A DNA stretch of 64,000 bases from Pseudoduganella danionis (GTDB lineage: Bacteria > Pseudomonadota > Gammaproteobacteria > Burkholderiales > Burkholderiaceae_D), in contig NZ_WNKW01000001.1 in NCBI RefSeq assembly GCF_009720775.1, forward strand, positions 558,001-622,000, read 5' to 3'. Shown piece after piece: positions 37,647 through 46,714 of this stretch; within the stretch, counting starts at the first letter, position 1, and every line of letters begins with the position of its first letter. Below the pieces are notes generated by a model that saw only the letters and a program-made list of their open reading frames with translations, did not search any database and had not been told where the DNA came from. A program made the translations under genes and the position numbers.

Positions 37647-37831
37647 CGGGGTCAGGTCGGGCAAAGTGCAGGGGTCAGGTCGGGCAAACGGGCAAGTTGC
37701 GGCTCGTTACCTTTCATGGCCTGGCCAGTACGAAGGCCCGACCTGCCCGTGTATGGTCTGCCCCCAGTGCAGCTGGCTGAGTCTGCACAAATGCCCGACC
37801 TGACCCCTGCACTTTGCCCGACCTGACCCCG
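37647..37831. repeat. Perfect 40-bp inverted repeat with internal direct repeat (REPIN-like element)
   Basis: The arms 37647-37686 and 37792-37831 are exact reverse complements over 40 bp, separated by 105 bp. Each arm contains the 16-mer GGGGTCAGGTCGGGCA twice. The right arm is followed by GTTTTTG, so it may also act as terminator for the phosphatase gene. The spacer holds further related pieces (CCCGACCTGCCC, GTGCAG/CTGCAC). A diverged relative forms the terminator at 27852-27904. Confidence 0.85.
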
Positions 37832-37858
37832 TTTTTGATTTGCCTTTACAATTGCTGT

Positions 37859-38767
37859 ATGGATAAAGGGATCAAGGATGGCGCTGCGGCGCGTGCCGCC
37901 TATCTGGGCGGGCTCGGTATCGCCGTCGGCGGGGCTGTGCTGTTTTCGACGAAGGCGGTGGTGGCCAAGCTGCTGTATCGCTATCAGATCGATGCTGTTA
38001 CGCTGATCGCTTTCCGTATGCTGTTCTCGCTGCCCGTGTTCGCGGCCGTGGCGATCTGGAAGATGCGCACCGAGGCGCCACTGTCGCGCGCTGACCGCTG
38101 GCGCGTGCTGGGGCTGGGACTGGTGGGCTACTATCTGTCCAGCTTCCTCGACTTCCTCGGCCTGCAATACATCTCGGTTGGGCTGGAACGCCTGATCCTG
38201 TTCCTCACGCCGACGTTTGTCCTCTTGATTTCTTCTACGCTGCTCAAGCAGCACATCAGCCGGCGCCAGTGGCTGGCGCTGCTGCTATCGTATTGCGGCA
38301 TCGTGTTCGTCTTCCTGCATGACCTCAATAGCGGCAACCGCAACGTGGCGCTGGGGGCTACGCTGGTGACGGGATCGGCCGCCGCCTATGCGGTCTACCT
38401 GCTGCTGTCGGGCGAAATGGTGCGCCGGCTTGGTTCGCTGCGGCTCGTTTCGTATGCCATGTGCGTATCCACCGTGGCCTGCGTGGGCCAGTTCCTGCTG
38501 CTGCGCCCCGTCACGGGGCTGCTGCAGCCGCTGCCTGTGTACGGGCTGTCGCTGGTCAACGGTATCCTGTGTACTGTCATGCCGGTATTTATGACCATGG
38601 CGGCAGTGGAGCGCATCGGTGCCGGTACGGCTTCGCAGGCTGGTATGATCGGACCGGTTTCTACGCTGTTTCTGGGGGCGCTGCTGCTGGGCGAACCCAT
38701 CACATCCTGGCAGCTGGGCGGCACCGCACTGGTGCTGGCCGGGATCTATCTCTTATCAAAAAAATAG
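37859..38767 (+). CDS. EamA/DMT-family transporter
   Basis: Inner-membrane permease of ~302 residues with ten hydrophobic segments and two EamA repeats (GGAVLFSTKAVVAKLLYRYQIDAVTLIAFRMLF in the first). Family members export amino acids, nucleotides or metabolites; the substrate is not predictable. The ATG at 37859 (MDKGIKDG) is chosen because the longer frame to 37814 reads through the inverted repeat. Followed 12 bp later by mgsA, perhaps in one transcript. Confidence 0.88.
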   Translation: MDKGIKDGAAARAAYLGGLGIAVGGAVLFSTKAVVAKLLYRYQIDAVTLIAFRMLFSLPVFAAVAIWKMRTEAPLSRADRWRVLGLGLVGYYLSSFLDFLGLQYISVGLERLILFLTPTFVLLISSTLLKQHISRRQWLALLLSYCGIVFVFLHDLNSGNRNVALGATLVTGSAAAYAVYLLLSGEMVRRLGSLRLVSYAMCVSTVACVGQFLLLRPVTGLLQPLPVYGLSLVNGILCTVMPVFMTMAAVERIGAGTASQAGMIGPVSTLFLGALLLGEPITSWQLGGTALVLAGIYLLSKK

Positions 38768-38779
38768 GAAAACTCTCTG

Positions 38780-39166
38780 ATGAAAACCCGCATTGCCTTG
38801 ATCGCCCACGATAAGAAAAAAGACGACATGATTGCGCTGGCCAGCCAGTACAAGGATTTTCTGGCTACCTGCGAATTGACTGCCACGGGTACCACCGGTG
38901 GCCGCCTGGTCAAGGAAGTGGGGCTGACGGTGGACCGCAAGCATTCGGGGCCTTTCGGTGGCGATTTGCAGATCGGCTCCATGCTGGTGGAAGGTGGCAT
39001 CGATTGCGTGATTTTCCTGCGCGACCCGATGACGCCACAGCCGCACGAACCGGACATCAATGCGCTGGTGCGCGCCTGCGATGTGCATAACACGCCATGC
39101 GCCACCAATGTCTCGTCGGCCCATCTGGTGCTGTCGCAACTGCAGCAGCGCGCTGCACGCGGCTAA
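38780..39166 (+). CDS. mgsA: Methylglyoxal synthase
   Basis: Converts dihydroxyacetone phosphate to methylglyoxal and phosphate, a bypass that relieves sugar-phosphate stress. The 128-residue sequence shows the phosphate-binding TTGGRLV, the [11 protein letters not shown] active-site loop, and [10 protein letters not shown] with the conserved His. It starts [17 protein letters not shown], typical of the family. Confidence 0.96.
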   Translation: MKTRIALIAHDKKKDDMIALASQYKDFLATCELTATGTTGGRLVKEVGLTVDRKHSGPFGGDLQIGSMLVEGGIDCVIFLRDPMTPQPHEPDINALVRACDVHNTPCATNVSSAHLVLSQLQQRAARG

Positions 39167-39216
39167 GTGGCGCTAGACTTTCCTCTTTCCTCAAGCACAA
39201 GCGTACAGGAGGCGTT

Positions 39217-40191
39217 ATGACCAAGGTTATCCGCATTAACCGCGTGGGCGGTCCCGAAGTAATGGAGCTGGTGGATGTGGAACTGGGCCCGCCCGGTCCC
39301 GGCGAAGCGCAGGTGCGCCAGCACGCCATCGGCATCAATTTCATCGATGTGTATTTCCGTACCGGCCTGTATGCGCAGCCGCTGCCCGGTGGGCTGGGCA
39401 TGGAAGGCGCCGGTGTGGTGGAGGCTATCGGCGAGGGTGTCACCGAGGTGAAGGTGGGCGATCGCGTGGCCTATGCGGGCCGTCCTATCGGCGCTTATGC
39501 CGAAGCGCGCAATATGCCAGCCTCGCAGTTGCTGGTGCTGCCCGATAACGTGGACTTCGACACGGCCGCCGCGATGATGCTGCAAGGCCTGACGGTGCAG
39601 TATCTGTTCCACCGCACCGTGGCGCTGAAGGCGGGCGACACCATTCTGTTCCATGCGGCTGCCGGCGGAGTAGGGTTGATCGCCTGCCAGTGGGCCAAGC
39701 TGCTCGGCGTAACGCTGATCGGCACCGTGGGTTCGGATGAGAAGGCGGAACTGGCCACGCGCAACGGCGCCCATCACGTCATCAACTACAACAAGGAAAA
39801 CTTCACCACGCGCGTGCGCGAGATCACGGGTGGCAAAGGGGTAACGGCCGTCTACGATTCGATTGGCAAGGATACCTTCATCGGTTCGCTCGACTGTCTG
39901 CGCCCGCTGGGCACCATGGTCAGCTTCGGCAACGCATCGGGGCCGGTGGAGCCGTTCAGCCTGAGCGAACTGGCTAACCGTGGCTCGCTGTTTGTCACGC
40001 GGCCTTCGCTGATGGCGTATATGTCTACCCGCGCCGAGCTGGAAACGGCGGCCAAGTCGCTGTTCGGCGTGGTCGCTAGTGGCGAAGTCAAAATTGATGT
40101 GCGTCAGCGCTATGCACTGGCCGACGTGGCACGCGCCCATACGGAGCTGGAAGCGCGCCAGACTACCGGTTCCTCGATACTGCTGCCGTAA
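39217..40191 (+). CDS. NADPH:quinone oxidoreductase, zinc-free MDR family
   Basis: A 324-residue medium-chain oxidoreductase. It has an MTKVIRINRVGGPEVMEL N-terminus, GMEGAGVVEAIGEGV and the nucleotide-binding AAAGGVGLIACQWAKLLG; the catalytic-zinc ligands are absent, as in quinone oxidoreductase 1 (Qor). The start at 39217 follows AGGAGG by 4 bases; a longer frame to 39097 overlaps mgsA. Confidence 0.92.
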   Translation: MTKVIRINRVGGPEVMELVDVELGPPGPGEAQVRQHAIGINFIDVYFRTGLYAQPLPGGLGMEGAGVVEAIGEGVTEVKVGDRVAYAGRPIGAYAEARNMPASQLLVLPDNVDFDTAAAMMLQGLTVQYLFHRTVALKAGDTILFHAAAGGVGLIACQWAKLLGVTLIGTVGSDEKAELATRNGAHHVINYNKENFTTRVREITGGKGVTAVYDSIGKDTFIGSLDCLRPLGTMVSFGNASGPVEPFSLSELANRGSLFVTRPSLMAYMSTRAELETAAKSLFGVVASGEVKIDVRQRYALADVARAHTELEARQTTGSSILLP

Positions 40192-40194
40192 ACG

Positions 40195-40223
40195 CCAAGC
40201 AGCCGGTAGGGCCGGCTGCTTGG
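40195..40223 (+). terminator. Hairpin after the quinone oxidoreductase gene
   Basis: A perfect 12-bp stem (CCAAGCAGCCGG / CCGGCTGCTTGG) with a 5-base loop starting 4 bp after the stop codon. No T run follows directly; a TTTTTA occurs 60 bp later. It lies between convergent genes. Confidence 0.6.
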
Positions 40224-40307
40224 TGTGGCTTGCTGGCCAGACGGCTGTGCGCTGACCTCCGTATGCGGCGGCTGGCGCAGCGCGTTTTTAGCCACCTTTA
40301 GCCGCCT

Positions 40308-40982
40308 TTAGCCCGCTTTGGCGGGCGTCACAGGCGCCGTTTCCGTCTGTGGTTTCAGTTCCAGATCAACCCGGCGCGGTACGCCGTTCTGGCCGGGGAA
40401 GCCCGTGAAGGCGCTCTGCACCAGTGCCGGCATCACTTGCGGCGTGGCGGCTACGCGGCTGGTGTTGTTGACGGTGACGTCGTACAGCTTGCGGCCATCC
40501 GTGCCGTTGATCGTGATGCGCAGCTGGCGCTGGTACTCATGTTTGATGCGCTCGGTGACCATGACAGGCGCGCCATAGCCGAACGGATCATAGAAATACG
40601 GACGGTAGCCGAGACGGCTATAGCCCCAGCCATAACGGCCCCAGCCCGGACCCCAGTAAGGCCCGACCATGAACGGATCCTGCGCTTCCAGTATGCGCAC
40701 GGGATGGTCTACGGTGCTGAATTTCATTCCTACTAACAGTTGCGCTGGCTGCTTCTCCGCCGCCTGATGCAGGCCCAGCTTGTCCAGCTCACGCGCCACC
40801 AGCAACTGGTAGCTGCGGTATTCCAGCGTATCGTCGGCACCCTGTGGCGCTTCGAAGGCATAGCTCTGGTCGCGCGCTTCCGCGCTCCAGGCGTTGAACG
40901 AGGTGACGTCGCTGCGCAAGGTGGTGGCGCAGCCACTCAGCAGCACAACTGCGGCAGTCGCGATGAGGGCGATTTTTTTCAT
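40308..40982 (-). CDS. DUF4136-type lipoprotein
   Basis: A 224-residue protein with lipoprotein signal peptide (VVLLSGC, lipid Cys at residue 18). The mature part has the DUF4136-like order TSFNAW...LEYRSYQLLVARELDKLGLHQ. A Gly/Tyr/Trp-rich stretch (YWGPGWGRYGWGYSRLGYRPYFYDP) follows, then a beta-rich end. Predicted to sit at the outer membrane facing the periplasm. Function unknown. The stop is close to Pro/Ala-Lys codons in a short CTTTAGCC repeat region. Confidence 0.85.
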   Translation of the reverse strand: MKKIALIATAAVVLLSGCATTLRSDVTSFNAWSAEARDQSYAFEAPQGADDTLEYRSYQLLVARELDKLGLHQAAEKQPAQLLVGMKFSTVDHPVRILEAQDPFMVGPYWGPGWGRYGWGYSRLGYRPYFYDPFGYGAPVMVTERIKHEYQRQLRITINGTDGRKLYDVTVNNTSRVAATPQVMPALVQSAFTGFPGQNGVPRRVDLELKPQTETAPVTPAKAG

Positions 40983-41182
40983 GATTTAGCCTCGGTAAAA
41001 GTGGGTCGGATGGGTGCATCTGATAGTTTATGACGGCTTATGCACCGTTGCACGAATCTTACAGAAAGTTACGGCCGGCGGGAAAGCTGACATGTACACC
41101 GCGCTTCCCTTGCCGGATTTCAGGCGACCGCCAGCGCTGGTATTGGTAAAATAGGCTTTTGCTCACGTTTCACGGGATTTTC

Positions 41183-43846
41183 ATGCGACCAGACAGCACG
41201 CCACCGACCATCTACCGTAAAGATTACACCGTCCCAAGTTATCTGGTGGAAACAGTGGAGCTGGGATTCGATCTCGATCCGGACCGCACCATCGTCGCCA
41301 ACCGCATCACCATGCAGCACAATCCGGCCAGTCCTAGCCGCTCCATCGTGCTGCACGGCGAAGAGCTGGATCTGGTGGAGCTGCGCCTGAACGGCCGCGC
41401 ACTTGCGCCGACGGAATACAAGATCGACGGCTCGGTGCTGACCATACCGCGCGCACCGGCCCAGGTGGTGCTGGAAATCGAAACCCTGTGCACGCCGATC
41501 CAGAATACTTCGCTGTCCGGCCTGTATGTCTCGAACGGCAGCTTCTATACCCAGTGCGAAGCGGAAGGCTTCCGCCGCATTACCTATTTCCCCGACCGTC
41601 CCGATGTGATGGCCAAGTACACGGTGATGCTGCGGGCCGACAAGGCGCGCTATCCGGTGCTGCTGTCCAACGGTAACCTGATCGAATCGGGTGAGCTGGA
41701 CGATGGCCGCCACTACGCCAAATGGGAAGACCCGTTCAAGAAGCCGTCCTATCTGTTTGCACTGGTGGCAGCGCGGCTGGTCTGTCAGGAAGAGCACTAC
41801 ACACTCAAGTCGGGTCGCGAAGTGCTGCTGCAGGTGTGGGTGGAAGAGGGCAATCTGGACAAGACCGACTACGCCATGCAGTCGCTGAAGAACTCGATCC
41901 GCTGGGATGAGGAACGCTTCGGCCTTGAGCTGGATCTGGACCGCTTCATGATCGTCGCCGTGGGCGACTTCAACATGGGCGCGATGGAAAACAAGGGCCT
42001 GAACATCTTCAACACCAAGTTCGTGCTGGCCAACCCGCGCGTAGCCACCGATATCGACTACGCTGGCATCGAAGCCGTAGTGGGCCACGAATATTTCCAC
42101 AACTGGACCGGCAACCGCGTGACCTGCCGCGACTGGTTCCAGCTATCGCTGAAAGAAGGCCTGACCGTGTTCCGCGATCAGGAATTCAGCGCCGACATGA
42201 TAGGCACGGACAGCGGCCGCGCCGTCACCCGTATCGATCAGGTGCGCACGCTGCGTCAGGCCCAGTTCCCGGAAGATGCGGGCCCGATGGCCCATCCGGT
42301 GCGGCCTGATTCTTTCGTCGAGATCAACAACTTCTACACGGTGACCGTGTACGAAAAAGGCGCAGAAGTCGTGCGCATGTATCAGACCCTGCTGGGCCGC
42401 GATGGCTTCCGCAAGGGCATGGATCTGTACTTCGCCCGTCACGACGGGCAGGCCGTGGAATGCGACGACTTCCGCGCCGCCATGGCCGATGCCAATGGCC
42501 GCGACCTGCGCCAGTTCGAGCGCTGGTACAGCCAGGCCGGCACGCCGGTAGTGTCGGCACGCACGCGCTACGATGCCGTCAAACGCAATTTCGACATCAT
42601 CCTGAGCCAGCGCTGCCCGGCTACGGCGGGCCAGCCGGACAAGCTGCCCTTCCACATTCCCGTGGCAGTGGGGCTGCTCGATGCGAATGGCAAGGACCTG
42701 CCGCTGCTGCTGGAAGGCGGCGACCATCCGAAAGACGCCACCACCGTAGTGCTGGAACTGAAAGAGCAGGAGCAGATTTTCCGCTTCCGTAACGTGGATG
42801 AACGTCCTATCCCGTCCATCCTGCGCGATTTCTCCGCACCCGTGGTGCTCGAACACGATTACACGGATGACGAACTGCTGCACCTGTACCGTCATGACAG
42901 CGATGCCGTGAACCGCTGGGAAGCGGGCCAGCGTCTGGCCATGGAGCGTCTGCTCAAGCTGACGGCGCAGGTCACGGCGCATGGCGATGCCGCGGTGCTC
43001 AAGCTCGATAGCACTTTCATCGAAGCCCAGCGCGCGCTGCTGGTGGACGAGTCGCTCGATCCGGCCTTCCGCGAACTGGCGCTGATCCTGCCATCGGAAA
43101 CCATCATCGCCGAGCAGATGGAAGTGGTGGACCCGCAAGCCATCCACACGGCGCGCCAGTTCATGCGCCGTACCATAGGCGCAGCCCTGAAAACCGAACT
43201 GCTGGCGCAATACCACGCCAACCAGACGCCCGGCGCCTACAGCCCCGATGCGCTGTCGGCCGGCAAGCGCGCGCTGAAAAACCTGTGCCTGTCCTATCTG
43301 CTGGTGGCGCCCGAAGCGGCCGAGCTGAAAGTGGCGCAGCAGCAGTTCGACAACGCCAGCAATATGACCGACCGCGCTGCAGCACTGGTCGCGCTGATTC
43401 ACAGTGGTGGCGATGCGGCGCCGTATCTGCAGGCGTTCTATCAGGACTTCGAGAACGAAGCGCTGGTGGTGGACAAATGGTTCGCCATGCAGGCTGCAGC
43501 GCCGGCCACCAATGTGGCTGCCGTGCGCAAGCTAATGCAGCATCCAGCCTTCACGCTGAAAAATCCTAACCGCGCACGCAGCCTGATCTTCAATTTCACC
43601 AACGGCAATCCGGCCCAGTTCCACGCCGCTGATGGCAGCGCCTATGCCTTCTGGGCCGAGCTGGTAATTCAGCTTGACGGCATCAACCCGCAGGTGGCCG
43701 CACGTCTGGCACGCAGCATGGATCGCTGGCGCCGTTACGCACCGGCGCTGCAGGAAAAAATGAAGCAGGCGCTGGAACAGGTCGCCGCCCAGAACAAGCT
43801 GTCGAACGACGTACAGGAAGTCGTCAGCAAAGCACTGGCTAACTAA
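41183..43846 (+). CDS. pepN: Aminopeptidase N (M1 family)
   Basis: Zinc aminopeptidase trimming N-terminal residues in peptide turnover. The substrate motif GAMEN, the zinc site [16 protein letters not shown] (near residue 302) with downstream Glu in [12 protein letters not shown], and the conserved catalytic Tyr region are present. The start [15 protein letters not shown] at 41183 gives ~887 residues, the Gram-negative PepN length. The upstream 200-bp gap is shared with the divergent lipoprotein gene and contains a TAAAAT -10-like element just upstream. Confidence 0.97.
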   Translation: MRPDSTPPTIYRKDYTVPSYLVETVELGFDLDPDRTIVANRITMQHNPASPSRSIVLHGEELDLVELRLNGRALAPTEYKIDGSVLTIPRAPAQVVLEIETLCTPIQNTSLSGLYVSNGSFYTQCEAEGFRRITYFPDRPDVMAKYTVMLRADKARYPVLLSNGNLIESGELDDGRHYAKWEDPFKKPSYLFALVAARLVCQEEHYTLKSGREVLLQVWVEEGNLDKTDYAMQSLKNSIRWDEERFGLELDLDRFMIVAVGDFNMGAMENKGLNIFNTKFVLANPRVATDIDYAGIEAVVGHEYFHNWTGNRVTCRDWFQLSLKEGLTVFRDQEFSADMIGTDSGRAVTRIDQVRTLRQAQFPEDAGPMAHPVRPDSFVEINNFYTVTVYEKGAEVVRMYQTLLGRDGFRKGMDLYFARHDGQAVECDDFRAAMADANGRDLRQFERWYSQAGTPVVSARTRYDAVKRNFDIILSQRCPATAGQPDKLPFHIPVAVGLLDANGKDLPLLLEGGDHPKDATTVVLELKEQEQIFRFRNVDERPIPSILRDFSAPVVLEHDYTDDELLHLYRHDSDAVNRWEAGQRLAMERLLKLTAQVTAHGDAAVLKLDSTFIEAQRALLVDESLDPAFRELALILPSETIIAEQMEVVDPQAIHTARQFMRRTIGAALKTELLAQYHANQTPGAYSPDALSAGKRALKNLCLSYLLVAPEAAELKVAQQQFDNASNMTDRAAALVALIHSGGDAAPYLQAFYQDFENEALVVDKWFAMQAAAPATNVAAVRKLMQHPAFTLKNPNRARSLIFNFTNGNPAQFHAADGSAYAFWAELVIQLDGINPQVAARLARSMDRWRRYAPALQEKMKQALEQVAAQNKLSNDVQEVVSKALAN

Positions 43847-43869
43847 TTCAAACCAAACCAAGGGTACTC

Positions 43870-44871
43870 ATGAAACGTATCAGCCTTACTCAATATCTGG
43901 TGGAAGAACAACGCCAGCACAATTCGATTCCGGCCGAACTGCGCCTGCTGATCGAAGTAGTGGCGCGCGCCTGCAAAACCATCAGCCACGCCGTAGGTAA
44001 AGGCGCGCTGGGCGAAGTGCTGGGCACTGCCGAAGCGGAAAACATCCAGGGTGAAGTGCAGAAGAAGCTGGACATCATCTCCAACGAAATTCTGCTGGAA
44101 GCTAACGAGTGGGGCGGCCATCTGGCAGCCATGGCATCGGAAGAAATGGAATCCATCCACCCGATTCCTAACCGCTATCCTAAGGGCGAATACATGCTGC
44201 TGTTCGATCCACTGGACGGCTCTTCCAACATCGACGTCAACGTTTCGATCGGTACCATCTTCTCCGTGCTGAAGGCACCGGAAGGCATGGGCCAGCCGAC
44301 CGAAGCGGACTTCATGCAGCCGGGCACCCAGCAAGTGGCCGCAGGTTACGCCGTGTACGGCCCGCAGACCATGCTGGTACTCACCACCGGCAATGGCGTG
44401 AACTGCTTCACGCTGGACCGCGAAATGGGTTCGTGGGTACTCACCCAGCGCAATATGCAGATTCCTGCCAAGACCAAGGAATTCGCCATCAATATGTCGA
44501 ACGCGCGTCACTGGCACCCGCCCGTCAAGCGTTACATCGACGAACTGCTGGCCGGCGAAACGGGCCCGCGCGGTACCAACTTCAATATGCGCTGGATCGC
44601 ATCGATGGTGGCCGACGTGCACCGTATCCTGAACCGCGGCGGCGTGTTCATGTATCCGGCCGATCTGCGTGATACCTCGATGCCGGGCAAACTGCGCCTG
44701 ATGTATGAAGCCAATCCTATGGCCTTCATCGTCGAGCAGGCCGGTGGCGCAGCGACCGATGGCAAGCAGCGCATCATGGAAATCCAGCCGCACAAGCTGC
44801 ACCAGCGCGTGCCGGTATTCCTCGGTTCGCGTGATGAAGTGGCCGTCGTCACCAGCTACCATCAAGCCTAA
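43870..44871 (+). CDS. fbp: Fructose-1,6-bisphosphatase class I
   Basis: Gluconeogenic enzyme hydrolysing fructose-1,6-bisphosphate to fructose-6-phosphate. The metal site [23 protein letters not shown] is unmistakable, as are [15 protein letters not shown] and [21 protein letters not shown]. 333 residues, standard. Lies 23 bp after pepN, possibly cotranscribed. Confidence 0.97.
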   Translation: MKRISLTQYLVEEQRQHNSIPAELRLLIEVVARACKTISHAVGKGALGEVLGTAEAENIQGEVQKKLDIISNEILLEANEWGGHLAAMASEEMESIHPIPNRYPKGEYMLLFDPLDGSSNIDVNVSIGTIFSVLKAPEGMGQPTEADFMQPGTQQVAAGYAVYGPQTMLVLTTGNGVNCFTLDREMGSWVLTQRNMQIPAKTKEFAINMSNARHWHPPVKRYIDELLAGETGPRGTNFNMRWIASMVADVHRILNRGGVFMYPADLRDTSMPGKLRLMYEANPMAFIVEQAGGAATDGKQRIMEIQPHKLHQRVPVFLGSRDEVAVVTSYHQA

Positions 44872-44907
44872 AACCACGGTTTTTCGCGGGTTCTGACGAG
44901 TTTTCCT

Positions 44908-44946
44908 TAGCGCGCTGTAAATTTTTCGATTTGGGACTAGCGCGCT
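44908..44946. promoter_or_regulatory. Two identical palindromic boxes upstream of the tRNA gene
   Basis: TAGCGCGCT occurs at 44908-44916 and again at 44938-44946; its core AGCGCGCT is a perfect palindrome, and the copies are 30 bp apart (about three helical turns). A TAGAAT hexamer at 44962-44967, ten bases before the tRNA, is a likely -10 element. A paired operator is possible; no known regulator is implied. Confidence 0.4.
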
Positions 44947-44977
44947 ACAAGAATTATTTGTTAGAATATGCGACCCA

Positions 44978-45053
44978 GCCGCTTTAGCTCAGTCGGTAGA
45001 GCAGTTCATTCGTAATGAAAAGGTCGCCAGTTCGATTCCGGCAAGCGGCACCA
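44978..45053 (+). tRNA. tRNA-Thr (anticodon CGU)
   Basis: Complete 76-nt cloverleaf with encoded CCA. Acceptor stem GCCGCTT/AAGCGGC, D-stem GCTC/GAGC, anticodon loop TTCGTAA (CGU, threonine ACG), T-loop TTCGATT. Two stem irregularities are seen: G27-A43 closing the anticodon stem and A52-C62 in the T-stem. The 3' part from TTCGATT onward recurs at 50804, and the gene is the left border of an island. Confidence 0.95.
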
Positions 45054-45103
45054 GGATCATAAAGCCTGCTATTCCTCACGGAGTAGCAGGCTTTTTCCTT
45101 TTC
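45031..45103 (+). repeat. Left copy of the 73-nt tRNA-Thr/terminator direct repeat (attL-like)
   Basis: This runs from the T-loop of tRNA-Thr through the CCA end and the whole downstream terminator. The copy at 50804-50875 matches at all positions except one missing G in the acceptor stem. Direct repeats of a tRNA 3' end are the standard mark of site-specific integration. Confidence 0.85.
45061..45100 (+). terminator. Terminator of tRNA-Thr
   Basis: An 11-bp stem (AAAGCCTGCTA / TAGCAGGCTTT) with a TTCCTCACGGAG loop and a T tract, 8 bp after the tRNA. The same terminator is duplicated at 50833-50872. Confidence 0.9.
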
Positions 45104-45157
45104 TGCGCGGGTTTTCTCGGGCGGTTTAGTTGAATAACTTCGAAGCCCTTCGCCGAA

Positions 45158-45183
45158 GGCAGTGCGTCACGCGCTGCCTTTTT
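45158..45183 (+). terminator. Hairpin with T run at the left end of the island
   Basis: A 9-bp stem (GGCAGTGCG / CGCGCTGCC, one G-U pair), loop TCA, then TTTTT. It is oriented to stop rightward transcription before the effector cassette; no gene that it would normally terminate remains between it and the tRNA. Confidence 0.6.
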
Positions 45184-45521
45184 GCGCTGCCGACATCGCA
45201 GACCTTCACTCATTCAGCTGCGTCAAGCGTCGATGTCATTGCTAGGCTGATAGCAAAAAAATGAGCGCGCTCTTCACTTCACAACCTCCCAGAGTATTCG
45301 TGTTAAATCGAGATTCTCCGTGAATTGGTTCGCTGACGTTTTGATCTTTGCATAGATGAGTCCTTCGCCAGCCGTGGCGACAGAATAGTCCCACGCGTGC
45401 GATTACGAGTTCCCGATAAATATTATTTTCTTGTGCGTTCTCAAGCATTCGGAAATTCACAGCTTAATAATAGCGTTCGGCATAAGGACGGTTGTTATTC
45501 ATAGTGAATAGGAACTAGATC
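45184..45521. promoter_or_regulatory. Non-coding leader region of the first effector cassette
   Basis: About 340 bp without a credible gene. Just upstream of the PAAR start is a perfect inverted repeat TATTCA-TAG-TGAATA (45496-45510) that abuts the ribosome site AGGA. It is placed where it could act as an operator or fold over the ribosome site. A minus-strand frame (45242-45460) has no ribosome site and no recognisable content. Confidence 0.4.
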
Positions 45522-46127
45522 ATGAAGCGTCACATCATTACGCTTGGAGCACCTACCACAGCCGGTGGCACTGTTCTTATGGCGAGTGCTCATGGCAGTA
45601 TCAATCGGAAAAATATTGCATTGGAAGGCGATCCGATATTCTGCCCAGTATGCAATTCGAAAGGGAAAATCAAATGCGTTGAACCGCGTATTAGTGAAAC
45701 TTGGAATGAAAGGAAGGTTGCACTGGAACATGACCTTTGCATTTGTGGTTGCGCTGTACCGCCTCGACTTGTTGCAAACCAATGCTTGCGGTATCAGATG
45801 ATTGGTGGCACAGCTTCCGCTGGAATGTCTAGTAGATTAGCGGATACTGTGTCGCCCAGCGGTTCGCATGCTCCAGCATCCTCAGTCCCTAATTACGATC
45901 TGTTCTTTGTTCTTCAGGATAAGGATACTGGTGAATCCCTCGCAGGTGTTCCATACAAAATTACGCTCGAATCAGGCAGAGTGGTTAAGGGGAAGAGCGA
46001 CATGGGCGGTAAGACGCAGCACATCTACAGTGATCAGCCGGAAATGGCAATTCTGGAGGCGCCATACTATGACGAAGACTCAGCACAAGCTTACCTCTGC
46101 AACGGATCAGACGCCTGCGATTGCTAA
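45522..46127 (+). CDS. PAAR-domain protein, first gene of effector cassette 1
   Basis: PAAR proteins cap the VgrG spike of type VI secretion systems and carry effectors. Residues 1-90 show the pattern MKRHIITLGAPTTAGGTVLMASAHG...NIALEGDPIFCPVCNSKGKIKC, with the CxxC and later HDLCICGCAVPPRLVANQ that fit PAAR proteins of this subclass. Residues ~110-201 form a small extension with a beta-rich ...DKDTGESLAGVPYKITLESG segment, common in type VI adaptor-like PAAR proteins. The 3' end overlaps the peptidase gene by 59 bp in another frame, so the genes are translationally linked. A second PAAR protein, about 40% alike in this domain by eye, lies at 52093-52635. Confidence 0.88.
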   Translation: MKRHIITLGAPTTAGGTVLMASAHGSINRKNIALEGDPIFCPVCNSKGKIKCVEPRISETWNERKVALEHDLCICGCAVPPRLVANQCLRYQMIGGTASAGMSSRLADTVSPSGSHAPASSVPNYDLFFVLQDKDTGESLAGVPYKITLESGRVVKGKSDMGGKTQHIYSDQPEMAILEAPYYDEDSAQAYLCNGSDACDC

Positions 46128-46713
46128 GATCGTTAAGCTTGAGCTGAGCGGCCCGCAATGGGTTACCAGATTTCCAGGTAGCGCATCGCTGAAAGAGTTA
46201 AGCGCCCCCTTCAGGGACTATGCGAGCGCATTTGTCGAAGCTCTTAGAAGTGCTGGCGCTGTCGTAACAATATCAGCTACTTTCCGTCCAATTGAACGTG
46301 CCTATTTGATGCACTGGGCATGGCTGATTGCGAAGGCAGAAAAAGATCCACGCAAAGTACCTGCAATGGGAGGAGTTAATATTCAATGGGATCATCAATC
46401 TGAAGATGGGGAATATTTGCATTTACCCTCAGTCGACGCAGCAAAGGCTATGACAAGAGCCTATGGGATAGATGGACTTGGTATTGCTCCAGCTTTAACT
46501 TCACGCCATACCGCAGGTCGCGCTGTCGACATGTCAATACGCTGGAATGGCCCTTTGACTATTCAGTCGGCGGAGGGAAATACCGTGCATATCCTGAGAG
46601 AGCCTAGAACTGGAATGAACCTAGAACTTCATCGGGTTGGTGAAGCCTATGGAGTGATTAAATATAACCGAGGCGGAGACGATAAACCGCATTGGTCAGA
46701 CACCGGAGCGTAG
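46069..46713 (+). CDS. M15-like peptidoglycan peptidase, probable T6SS effector
   Basis: A 214-residue protein without a signal peptide, as expected for cargo delivered by a type VI apparatus. The C-terminal half has the M15/VanY-type zinc signature SRHTAGRAVDM (His147 and Asp154) and a terminal PHWSD (His208), the three metal ligands of D-Ala-D-Ala or endopeptidase enzymes. The start at 46069 follows GGAGG by 9 bases inside the PAAR gene. Two bases downstream begins an exported small protein. Inference: cleaves peptide cross-links in the periplasm of competitors. The exact bond is unknown. Confidence 0.82.
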   Translation: MTKTQHKLTSATDQTPAIAKIVKLELSGPQWVTRFPGSASLKELSAPFRDYASAFVEALRSAGAVVTISATFRPIERAYLMHWAWLIAKAEKDPRKVPAMGGVNIQWDHQSEDGEYLHLPSVDAAKAMTRAYGIDGLGIAPALTSRHTAGRAVDMSIRWNGPLTIQSAEGNTVHILREPRTGMNLELHRVGEAYGVIKYNRGGDDKPHWSDTGA

Positions 46714-46714
46714 T

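Noticed and set aside
39097..39216. 40-residue N-terminal extension of the quinone oxidoreductase
   Set aside because: It overlaps mgsA, and AGGAGG directly precedes the ATG at 39217, which gives the canonical N-terminus.
45242..45460. Minus-strand 72-codon frame in the left end of the island
   Set aside because: No ribosome site, no signal or motif; treated as non-coding leader.
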